Assembly: GCA_019925105.1 (NCBI GenBank)
Contig: JAHGAU010000017.1
Coordinates: 372,001-436,000 of the forward strand
DNA: 64,000 nt
Direction of reading: 5' to 3'
Origin: Niebla homalea
Lineage: Eukaryota; Ascomycota; Lecanoromycetes; Lecanorales; Ramalinaceae
Within the stretch, counting starts at the first letter, position 1, and every line of letters starts with the position of its first letter. Positions 47,049-57,727 of the stretch are shown piece by piece. The notes under the pieces are model-generated. The model worked only from the letters and a program-made list of their open reading frames with translations. It did no database searches and was not told where the DNA came from. The position numbers and the translations under genes are program-made.

Positions 47049-49978
47049 ATGGCACCCAGCACCTGTCCATCCGTCCTTCCTACAACTCACTTCAGCCTCA
47101 ATCATTTTGACTTTGGTTATCCCTACTCATCACCATTCATCGATCCCTTCAATTCATCCAAGCTTGTGACTTCGCTCGCCATCTTTGATTCATCAGACAA
47201 AGATAGTACCACGCCGATACAACTTCTAGACGAGTCCAACATCGACGGCGTTCCTGCTACCAAGCATGACACAGCCATCATGACGGCCCGGACAAAGCTA
47301 CTTGCTGCACAGAAGTCAGAACACAGGAAGAACTTGGCCGAGTATGTGAGGCAACGAACTGAGAAGAAAGATCAACCTGCAAAGAAGGCGGGACAGGTGC
47401 ATTCAGCAATGACACATGCAGCAACCCCTCCACTCGATGTGAGTGGAAGACATGACCTTTCATCAATATCTCCTCATCACTTCTACTTCGATTTCTCATG
47501 CTTCACATTCACGCCCTACTTCCGAATCTGCGTCTTTGTATCTGATCTCGACACGTATCTTCCTCTTCCTTTTGATGTTTGAGTCGTCACACGTTTGTGT
47601 CATGTCTAGCAATCATTCCCTATGTGTCAAACATTCTTGACAACTTTGCTAATATGGCGCAACTATCTCTACCATGTTTCATTCCACCTCCAATCATGCA
47701 TCATCTCGATATTCTTGATTGATCTAGACTAATATCATAAATATATAGCAACAGGCTAAGCTAAGCAAGCCGGTGATCAACAAGTACCCTGGCCTCAAAG
47801 CATCTAAGAGACCGACGCAAAACAAGGAAACCCGAGAACAAGGAAATGCCCTCAAGTCAAGACGGGGGCAGATCAAATCCTCTCAACCTAAAAGGCCTGT
47901 GTACAATGTTTACAGTGGCCTGAGAGCGTCTAAGAGATCTCGACAAGTTGAGGATCCGCTTGAGCCTGGAGAGATCCGTGAAGAAAAGCGGAGAAAGGTA
48001 TGATATCACATCTAATGAATTTTCCCTCCGGAGTTGACTTGGACTTTAGATCGATGCCGGCCCCAATGCTCGTGAAGAGACCATAGTGTCTGCTTGTGCC
48101 AAGAGTGTGGCATCAACGTCATTGCCTAAGGACCAGACTACTCAAGAGGTCATCAACACTGCGGGAAACGGCATCGACAAAGCAGCCAACCAGCCTCCGC
48201 CACTCGCGCTAGCCGAGCTTGGGAAAGAGGTGGCGGACAAGCGACAAGACAACATTGAAAAGGTGGGCCCAGGAGAGAGCAGGGCCAGTTTGCCGTCTGC
48301 CGTTGGCCATGCGGAGACTCAATCAATTCTTCATCGAAAATGGATCTCCGGCAGACGAATCCATTGTCGCAGACCTCAAGATAATTCTCGACAATGCACG
48401 CTACCACACCTCTCCCTCCAACGACGCCAACATGCGCGTGGCCTTGAACAGCTGGGAGCAAAGCTACGATGACGACAAGCGAGTAAAAGTTCTTGAAAAG
48501 GGCACACCGTTGACCATGTACACAAATCCATATCTATGGCCGCAGGCATGGATGAAGGTGCAGCGCTGTCTGAAGCTCCCAGCATACCTACCAAGGTCGT
48601 TCCCGAAAGACTACCAACGTTGTTTAGTCGAAGAGATGGAACCGTCTGTGCTTAGTGATGGCGATAACACGACTCAGGGTAGTGAGTGCAGGAGCTATTT
48701 CCATGCTGAAAGCCTACTATCGACGAAGTAAAAAGTATAAGGTATGTAAACAAGTAAATGAAGAACGACTAGAAACCACAATCTGGAGGTGATTTAACAT
48801 TTGAGCACAGAACAAACATTATTGGTATTAGCGACAAGTCGGCAGAGGAGACTGGACCAACGGCGACTTCGTCAGAACCACAACCGGCGACTACGGGTCG
48901 CTCTGTGGAGTCCACGAAAGGCGTCCAAAGCGGCCGTCCGGCGGGTCTTAGCAACTTCCGTTTTGCGTGTCACAGCAACACGGCACTGCAAACCTTGATG
49001 TGCATGCCTGAGGTTGCTGATATCATAGGTGCAGTCGAAGGCGGACGGGTACAAACTGCGGACGACTATTTCGAACGCAGAGGGGCCCAGATGGACGAGG
49101 ACACGAAAGCGGCTAAGCGTTATCGACGAGTCCTCAAGCAAATGTTGGAAGACGAGCGAGACAGCGTCAAGCTAACAGCTTATCTTGGCGAAGCCTTGCA
49201 CAGAATGAGGGAGGCTGAGGAGGCTGGCGAGACCACTTCAGCATTACTGTTCAACCAAGCATGCGGTACATTGCTGAAGGACCAATCGGTGCCTGGTGAC
49301 CCGCAGGACGGGACGCCTTACAACGGGGAACAACAGATGGACGTTGCAGGCTTTGTCGATCAACTGCTCCACCAAGTCAAGACCGAATTGATGTTGGAAG
49401 GTGTTGAAGGCAATCCAATCGGCGACCAGATTGGCACCGAATTCGCGCAACGGATACGATGCGAGGAATGTGGACACCATAAATCTGATCCCACTGGTGA
49501 AGGGGTCAATATGATCAAGGTCCAGATCAACGGCGACAATGGTGGAGTAGAAGATCTTCTGGCAAGCCACTCCACTCCTGAGGCCATTCCAGACTACCGT
49601 TGCGAAGGGTGCGAGAAGACGGGGGGCGCGGTCAGGTCGTTGCATTTGACAAAGACGTCTCCATATCTTCTCGTTCACATCAACCGCACGCATCCGGACG
49701 GCAAGATCACGACGGCCGTGCCCTTTCCCGTGGCACCCATCAGTGTTGAAGTCAATGGCACGCAGCGCTCATACTCCACCGTAAGTGTCATTGAGCACAG
49801 GAGCGTGGGCAAAGGAAGATCCAGCATGGAGAAAGGGCACTACCTCTGCTGCCGCCTGGTCGATGATCAATGGTGGCACTGCAGTGACGATCTCGTCAAG
49901 AAATTGACAGTCTCACAAGCAGCCCGGGGGTATAGACAGGCTGGCTTTGTGCTCTTGAAAGAGACTACCAAGCCTTGA
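47049..49978 (+). CDS. Ubiquitin-specific protease with a divergent Cys box
   Basis: Model: join(47049..47396, 47755..47997, 48050..48229, 48273..48681, 48846..49978), 770 aa. Phases close, but the 43-bp third intron (GTGGCG donor) and the last intron's acceptor are the least secure. The N-terminal roughly 350 residues are Lys-rich and disordered. The USP domain starts at AGLSNFRFACHSNTALQTLM. Compared with the usual GLxNxGNTCYxNS, the Cys and the Asn five residues before it are kept while Gly-Asn-Thr is replaced. A zinc ribbon follows (CEECGHH .. CEGCEKT). The His box is KGHYLCCRLVDDQWWHCSDD with His and the final Asp present, and GYRQAGFVLLKE closes the fold. Family role: removal of ubiquitin from proteins. 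Activity is plausible because the visible catalytic residues remain. Substrates unknown. Confidence 0.75.
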
Positions 49979-50047
49979 AATGTGACCCTACAGTCTTCCT
50001 CTCCAACGTCTCGACCGGCTACTTCCCTCCACCTCTAGCTCTACAAT

Positions 50048-51270
50048 ATGACCTCAACAAACCCCATCAGCGTCACTTCGTCGCCAGAGCGCGTCGACCT
50101 CACCACGCCCTCCCCCGCGCCATTATCATCGTCCTCCATGACCTCCTCCACGACCTCCACATCCTCCTCAGCGGACTCGGACGACTCCGCCCGCGCCCAG
50201 CTCTCCACAGCGGGCTTACGCGCCGAATTGCAGCTCTAACGCGCCCGATCCGATATCCAGCGCCAAATAACGGCACTCGAATTGGAGATCCAACGCCACC
50301 CGGTACGATATCGAACGTCGTGAAAAACGACTTTGCCGCGAAGCGGAACTGCGGGCGTTAGAAGCCCGCCATGGGTGAAGAACTCAAAAAGTCCATCAAC
50401 GAAGACCCACAGGTGTGGGCCACCGCCATCGAACATATTACAAGCATGGACTCCAGCTTACAAGCCAATTTTCAGAGCACCTTACAACTGTCTCATGGTT
50501 AATAAAGGAGTTGCAAGAGCATCACACAGGAGGAGAGTATATCTCTTCGCCCTGTCGAGATACCCAGCACCTTTGGAGAAGAGGAGCTTTCTACGTATCA
50601 CTCCGGCTCAGGCTTTGGGTTACCAGAAGTCAGCCGATTGATCACAACGTGTTTAATCAAGGCAGAAATTCAACGAATTTGTGCGGCCCTCGAGCCAGAG
50701 TCTGTCACCTGGATGGCCCCAAGAGCCATTAAGCTGAATCATCAGGAATCCAATTTTCTCTGACCCCCCGCCTAACATATAAGAATGGCAACATCCCTGT
50801 TTGAGGTTCACGCCTGACAATACCCTCTACCACACTGCTAAAATGCTCACCATGGTCATCATCTTCGCAATCTCTATGATCGCCATCTCACTCACCTTCG
50901 CCATAATCCTCATCTCCATGATCTTTTCAATTCTCGCAATCCTCCTCATCCTGGCCGTCTCCGCCCACCCATTTGGCCGCCTTTACATCACAGCATTCAT
51001 CCTCTGGTTGGTCGATCTGTCTTTTGAGATCGGTATGGTACACCTTTTCATTAGGGGCTTGGATAGGCCGAGAAAAAGGAAAACCTCGAGGTTCTGCAGC
51101 TGAAGCCTCAGCAAATGGAGCGCTTCACTCGCCCTGAGCCATCTCAATCTGAGCGAGCTGATTTTCTACTGGCAATTGAGAAGCATGCATTAGTACTCGC
51201 TCAGTTCTGCAAGTACGCTGAAGGATTGGTCGCCGACTATCCAATAGCACTGGCTAGTACTGAGGAATGA
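50048..51270 (+). pseudogene. Decayed protein-coding fragments
   Basis: Several plus-strand pieces read like one old gene. 50048-50236 is Ser/Thr-rich (MTSTNPISVTSSPERVDLTT). About 50240-50360 reads RARSDIQRQITALELEIQRH and then EKRLCREAELRALEARHG. About 50377-50495 reads EELKKSINEDPQVWATAIEH. 51070-51270 reads ERFTRPEPSQSERADFLLAI and ends YPIALASTEE before a stop. Frames change and stops intervene without usable introns. No family recognised. It adjoins the retrotransposon. Confidence 0.4.
50843..51103 (+). CDS. Possible small two-helix membrane protein
   Basis: 86-codon frame starting MLTMVIIFAISMIAISLTFA, with a long hydrophobic run followed by HPFGRLYITAFILWLVDL and a basic C-terminus. 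It lies inside a decayed region and may be chance or part of the same broken gene. Low confidence. Confidence 0.25.
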   Translation: MLTMVIIFAISMIAISLTFAIILISMIFSILAILLILAVSAHPFGRLYITAFILWLVDLSFEIGMVHLFIRGLDRPRKRKTSRFCS

Positions 51271-51712
51271 TTTTGCCAACACATCAGACTTCATGATGTC
51301 AAGAAAACGATAGCATCTAATTCACCATTCGCTATTTGTTCAGCGGATAACAACAGCAAAAACAAAGAATCAACCTTCAACGGGAAATCCACCGAACCAG
51401 AGGAATGCCTTTGCGGTGTCAAGCGGTGGTTCGCGCTGTCACACACATTCATACCCACTCATCTCCATATGCATATGAGACTACTTTACCTGAATATGAA
51501 GGAATAAGTACGTGGAAAAACCAGGAAACAGTTACAATCGACACCTTTTAGTAGATCTATATAGGTAGCTTCAGTATATCTTTGATTCTTGACAACCAAA
51601 CGTCCTTTTACTCTCATCGCAGTCGTCGATATGTCCTCTATCTATCCACTATCACCGGAACCTCTTAGATCACCTAGACTATATGCTCGTTGTTGCTCCC
51701 AGTCCGGATGTA
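51271..51712. other. Left flank of the retrotransposon
   Basis: Normal-GC sequence without a gene. It shows no sign of RIP right up to the target-site duplication. Confidence 0.45.
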
Positions 51713-51717
51713 CTTTT
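51713..51717. repeat. Target-site duplication CTTTT, left copy
   Basis: CTTTT immediately before the left LTR. An identical copy follows the right LTR at 57524-57528. Confidence 0.9.
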
Positions 51718-51994
51718 TGATGCAATATGCGCAAATGGGTGCAGTGTGCAGGGGGAAGGGTGAGTAAGCCGAATCACTTGTATTGAGTCTACCACTATGC
51801 TTGTCTAATTACACTGTGATAACGACCGTATTTGTGTCCATCCCAAGGACCGTTTAATAACCGTATATTTACCGCACCTTATATACCGGTATACCTATAA
51901 TACCGTTAATAAAAGGCCGTTTAATAAACCTTTATGCGATAGGATCTTTAATATAGGGGCTGTTAAAATAACCGCGGAATACCCCCGTATATTA
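51718..51994 (-). repeat. Left LTR (277 bp), half unmutated, half RIP-mutated
   Basis: 51718-51844 carries the ancestral bases at every site that differs from the right LTR. From 51868 on it carries the C-to-T/G-to-A version at every differing site. The ends are TGATGC.. and ..TATTA (mutated CATCA). Confidence 0.93.
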
Positions 51995-54900
51995 CTCCCT
52001 CTTTAAAACTACGATAAATTTATAACGGTAATACCGTTATTAACCTATTAAATATAATCCGAGCTTTAATCGATTTATCTTAAAGGATTATTTTAATAAA
52101 GGTTTTATTATAATATTTATAAATTAATTTTTAATATTAATATACTTTATTAAAATAAAGTTTTTTTATACCTTTTCCTAAATAAAATAATATTAAACGT
52201 TAATATACTTAATCCGTAAATAATTCTCTGGGTTTTTAATAAAAAAGATATTATTATTATTATTATTAAATAAAACGATAAACCCATAACCTTTAAAGAA
52301 TTTAATTTTATTAATTTACCTTATAAATTAAATATTTACTTTATACCCTTCGGAAAGAATTATATACTTAATTTCTACGGTAAAAATAATAACAATACGT
52401 TATTTCTAAGTATATTATACGTATATTATATTAATATTTAATATTATAAAGCCGTATAATAACCTTTTATTATTTTTATTATTAATAAATATAATATTTA
52501 TAAAATATTTAAATAATCTGCTGTTACGTTGGAAATATAAACTTAAATTTAATATACTCTTTAAGTATTTAAGTATCCGTATTAAATAATTTTAATATTA
52601 AATAATAGGATTATTATAAAATTAACTTAATCTTAAAATTAAAAAAATTAAATTTAAACGGATAATAATTTAAAGGAATATAAGCTTATTAAGAAGTTAT
52701 TAATAAATATATTAATTTATTTATTACTTATTAAATCGGGCTATTTATATATTTTTATATTTATTTATTAAGGTATTAATATTATTATAGCTTATTATAC
52801 GGTATTTTTTAAAAACGCTTATCACGTAATTTATTTAATTTATAATTATAATATCGTCATTTTAAGAAACTTATATTTTAAGGATTATTTTTAATGGATT
52901 TCCTTTAATAAGCTTAAATATTAAAGTTAAATAATTTTTTCTTTATTTATAGATTTTTAAGTTTTTAATAATAATAACGATATTATTAATATAAAAGGTT
53001 ATTAAATAAGTTTTTTAATTAAACTCCTTAATAAAAATATATAGATCGGCTTAAATAAGGATAAAATTAAATTTATAAAATTATAATTAAAATTTCTTAA
53101 CTTAAATCCTTTTTAATTATTTAAGTTTATAAAAACCTTTAAATAAGCGGAAATATTTACCGGTATTTTATTAAGTTATCGGAATGTCCTTAAGGATACT
53201 TATATAGATCTCTTTATTTAAATTATTATTTAAATATACGGTAATAACGTTTAAGAGTTATAATTAAAGTCCATAAATAATTATAAATATTAAAAGTAAA
53301 CGGAGCGATTTATACCTTAAAATAAATAAAAAGGTTTCTTTATAATTAATATCTTGCTTTTAAATAAAACTTTTTATAATAAGCCTTATTTTATATTTAT
53401 TAATAAGGCTTAAAGTAAGGAATTTTTTCTTAAATACTTATTTAAAATTAATAAGCTTATAATTTTTTAATTTATTCATAAACTTTTAAATGTTATTTAA
53501 TAATAAGTTCGTAATTTCTTTATTAATAGTCTTAATTTATTTAAATTAATTTAAGGAATTTATAGTTTATTAATAAATAAGTAAATTAATATAAGCCGTA
53601 ATAATAAAAATAATATTATTAAAATTAATATTAAATATATAAGAATTATAATAATAACGGTTTTAATAAAAGCGGCTAATCTTAAGCTTATTGTTAATAT
53701 TATTATTTATATTTATTCTATCTTCCGGAGTATATCCCGATATTAATAAGGTCTTACTTATTTATTAATAAACCGGGATAAAATCATAAATATCCTTAAA
53801 TAAAATAGGAATATTAACTCCCTTTAATAAAAGTAAGTTAAAAGCCTTATTATTATTATAATTTTTACGATTTATAGGATTTTTAACGTTTTTAAGGTCT
53901 TTAATAAGCTTTCTTAAATTTTCCCTTTAAGTAAACGTTCCGTTTATTACCTTATAAATTTTTAATAATATCTCCTTTCTATTTTACTTTATTTAATAAA
54001 AAACTTTATTATTAACTTAAAGGAAATTAAGATTTACGGGATTTATATTACGATTTTCTTTTTCATTTTAAGGAACCGGGTAAGTATAAGTTAATATAAA
54101 CTCGTTTTCATTAGGTTTTTTAAACTTATTTAATACGTATTCGCCTTTATAATAGGCCGCGTTATTATTAATAAGGGTTATTAACTTTAAGGTTAATAAT
54201 ATATCTTTAATAATAAATTATAATAATAAGTATATTACCGTTTTTTTATTAAAGACCTTTAAATTTATAATAATTTTTATATTTTTTTATAAGGTATATA
54301 AACGTATAATTATAAACTTAATATAATTTTTAAATAAATACTATTAATAACGATTTTATTTAATTTTAATCGTTTTATTTCTTTAAGTATACTTACTTTA
54401 TATAGTATCTTAAATATCTTTTTATTTTTAATAAAAATTTTTATTTTTATTTACCTTTTAAAAGGGCTTATTCTTTTTATAAATAAAAGTTTTTATTTTA
54501 ATTAATTAATATATATAATTATAAAGGCTTAAAAGTTATTTAATAATTTAATATAATATATTATATACCGGATTATTATTATAATTATTTAATTAAATTA
54601 TTTAATTACGCCGTTTTATTTAAGTATATAATATATAATATATTCTATAATAATACTACGTTCTTTAATGACCGCTTTAAAAGCTTAAAATTCCTTTATA
54701 TTATTGGTACGGATATATTTAACGGTAATATTATCTTCCTTATAATTAAGTACGTTAATAATAAATAAAATTTAATTAATTACCTTAATTTTTATTATTA
54801 ATAAAATAAAACTTAATTACCCCGTAACCTCGTTAATAACGGATAAATAATACTTAAAGGGTATTATTCCGGGGATTAATACTTTAATATTATAAAAGCC

Positions 54901-56222
54901 TTAAACGTTATAAAAAAGATGAAATTTAAACTTTATCTTTTTTATATAATAATATTTATATATATTTCTTATAAGTTTATTATTCTTATATATATTATAG
55001 AAAAAATCCTTTAAGGCCGATATTTTCGGTATCCTTAATACCGTTTTATTTATAATATATAGCTTAATTATACTTAAATAACTTAAACGATTATAAAAAG
55101 TTATAAAGAGCTTATTATTACTTTTTTTACGTCCTTAAGTAATTTTATTACCGTTATATTTAATTTTACCGTTTTTCTTATTTTTCTTACTTTATAATTT
55201 ATAAAATATAGGATTTAAGTCTTTTTTATTAATTATTAACGTAACGTTTTTCCGGATATATATAAATAAATAAAGCTTTTTATATTAATACCTTACCGTA
55301 ATAAATTAATCTCCTTATATAATCCTTATTTTATATTTATTAAAAGTAATATTTATATTTTTATTTTTTAAGGCCGAAATAAATAAAAGGTTAAATCCTA
55401 AATAAGGAACCTATAATACGTTTTAAATAATACGGTTTTAACCGTTTATTTTGATTATTACGTTATTACGTTTAAGTAAGTTTAAGGAGCTTTTACCCTT
55501 TATTGTTACCCTTATAATCTTTTCTTTAAAACTTTAAAATATACTTTTCCGAATATATATATATTTTATAACGCCAGAGTTTATTATTTAAAGGGTTTTT
55601 TTATCCTTAGACGGTATATTTTAATTTATTTTATTAAAAGAGTTACCTTTTATTATTATTAAAGTATAATTATCGTTATTAATATTTATGGATTTTATAG
55701 GGTTTAAGCTTTTATTATTTTAGAAAAAGTCGTATTTTTTCCGTATTTATTTTATTATTTAATTATATAAATTATTCTTAAATAAATAAGTCTTTTTATT
55801 ATTTATACCGTTTATTATAATAATGTTTTTTACCTTATTGTCGTTATTATAAAGACCGGGATTATTTAGATTTACTATAGCGGTATTATTATTAAGCTTA
55901 TATAAAGTTAAATTATATAGATCTTTATTACTTTAATAGTTTTTTAAATGCTTATTAAGGCCGTTCCGTTTTTTATTAAGAAAATAACGAGGTTATCGTT
56001 ATCGTCGATAAATATAAATATTAACTCTTTAATATTATTTTCCTTTTTATTAACGGTAATAAAGCTTAATTCTTTAAATTCTTTATTATTTTTAATTATA
56101 GCTTCTTTAATTTATTTAAACTTAAATTAAACTGTTTATTTCTTAAGTTTTTTTATTTTCTTAATTTTATCCTTATTAATTTTTTTACCGTTTTTACCGT
56201 TTACTTTTACGCTTTCTTCATT

Positions 56223-56264
56223 ATAGTTTTTAATTATATAACCTATTTTTTAATAATTATAGTA
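56223..56264 (-). other. Relic CCHC zinc knuckle of gag
   Basis: The minus frame reads Y-Y-N-Y-stop-K-I-G-Y-I-I-K-N-Y. Each Tyr codon (TAC or TAT) is one G-to-A or C-to-T change from the Cys (TGC/TGT) or His (CAT) expected in C-x2-C-x4-H-x4-C, and the spacing is exact. Confidence 0.7.
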
Positions 56265-57246
56265 TTTTATTAAGCGGCGGGGTTTAATAATATTCTTTTT
56301 TCCTACCCTTATTATCGCGGTGTTAATAATCTGTTTTTTAACTATATTAATCTTAATTATTTTAAGTCTTTAAATAACTTTTTTATTATTAAAGACGTTT
56401 TTATCGTTTTTAAGCCGGTATATAAAAAGATTAAACTTACGTACTTCTTAAAATAAGTTTATAATCGTAAGGTTTAAATAAATATTATTTAATATAGTAA
56501 CCTTATTAATTTAATTTATTTATTTATTTACTTTTTTTATAAATACGGTAAGCTTATTTATACCGTTATTTTTTTAAGCTTTTATAATAAGGATTTTTAT
56601 TAATAAGGGGATTAACCTTCCTTTACTTTTTATAAAATGGATTTTACTTTATATTAAGTAGATTTAAAACGGTATAACGTTTTTATTTATTGAAATATAT
56701 AATTTTTACGTTATTATTACGTTATTTATAAGTATACCGGCAGTAAATTCGGTATATATAGTTTAAATCTTAGCTTAAAACGGGACTTAAAAGTATAAAA
56801 TTAAGTTATTTATAATATTTTATAATAAATAACTTCTTAAAAACCATTTTATAGCTTAATTTTATTTACGGAAGTTATTATTATTAAATTTAAAAAGCTT
56901 ATATAAAGCCGGCTTTATAAGGGATTCCCTGAAAATATTTAGGGGTAATTTAGTAATTTTTACGGTAAGTATTTTAAGCGATAATAATATTATCCTTTTA
57001 TTTTAAATACTATTATTATTAAAAGTATAAAGTATATATTACGCTTAATAAAGTAAATATTATTACGTTAAGTTACCCTTTTTAATATCCTTATAATTAT
57101 AATTACTTATTAAGGTATTAAAGGTTAAAGTTATAATTATTTTACGGTTTTAAGTAATTATATAAACGTTATAAATATTACTTAAATAAGATTATTATTT
57201 AAATAATATATTACGATTAATTATTTTATTAACCGGGTTTAAAACT

Positions 57247-57523
57247 TAATATAATATACGTAAATAAATATAATATATAAAGGGAAAAATAAGTAAGCTG
57301 AATTTTTTATATTAAATTTATTATTATATTTATTTAATTATACTATAATAATGACCGTATTTATGTCTATCTTAAGGACCGTTTAATAACCGTATACTTA
57401 CCGCACCTTATGCACCGGTGCACCTGTAATACCGTTAATAAAAGGCCGTCTGGTAGGCCTTTATGCGACAGGGTCTCCAATGCAGGGGCTGCCAAGACAA
57501 CCGCGGAATACCCCCGTGCATCA
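57247..57523 (-). repeat. Right LTR (277 bp), half RIP-mutated, half unmutated
   Basis: 57247-57373 is the mutated version of the left LTR's first half (TAATATAATATACG for TGATGCAATATGCG). From 57397 it carries the ancestral bases. The exact offset to the left LTR is 5529 bp throughout, without indels. Confidence 0.93.
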
Positions 57524-57528
57524 CTTTT
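57524..57528. repeat. Target-site duplication CTTTT, right copy
   Basis: Second copy of the 5-bp duplication flanking the element. Confidence 0.9.
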
Positions 57529-57727
57529 CCGCTATGATATCCGATTTTCTTGCGGAAAGGACGCTCACGTGATATCGCGATTCTACGTGTCTCAACCCCC
57601 TCTTCCTCCAATAACGCCACCAATACAAGAATCTATCCCATCTAATGAACAGTCTGAGGCAGTCCATGCGCGCGGGAGTTGTCAAGGTATCCAATCGTGA
57701 GCCTCATCCCTGCGTCTGAGATGCCAC
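57529..57727 (+). promoter_or_regulatory. Short residual upstream region of the Srs2 gene
   Basis: Only 199 bp separate the target duplication from the helicase start codon. The sequence is ordinary GC, contains CACGTG-like CTCACGTGAT near 57565, and shows no RIP. Confidence 0.5.

Larger units (their letters stand above)
51718..57523 (-). mobile_element. RIP-mutated LTR retrotransposon, 5.8 kb
   Basis: Two 277-bp LTRs with TGATGC..CATCA ends, a 5-bp target duplication, and an AT-saturated interior (51868-57373) in which CA/TG dinucleotides have almost vanished. On the minus strand a purine run (TTTTAAAGAGGGAG) directly precedes the LTR at 51994, as a polypurine tract should. So the element reads right to left. 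A gag-type zinc knuckle is readable at 56223-56264, about 1 kb inside its 5' end, which agrees with that orientation. Stops occur throughout every long frame (for instance 53700-54180, minus), so the copy is dead. I could not find integrase or reverse transcriptase motifs through the mutations, so Copia versus Gypsy is open. Confidence 0.93.

Noticed and set aside
55985..56035. Minus-strand IFIDDNDN taken as a reverse-transcriptase YxDD motif
   Set aside because: It lies just after the gag knuckle and only about 1.2 kb from the 5' LTR, too early for reverse transcriptase, and flanking RT blocks are absent.
55948..56130. 60-codon open frame inside the AT-rich block
   Set aside because: Composition artefact of the mutated element, on the strand opposite to the gag relic.
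51850..57400. AT-rich block as a mitochondrial insertion or centromere
   Set aside because: Flanking LTRs, target duplication, polypurine tract and a before/after mutation pattern identify a RIP-mutated retrotransposon.
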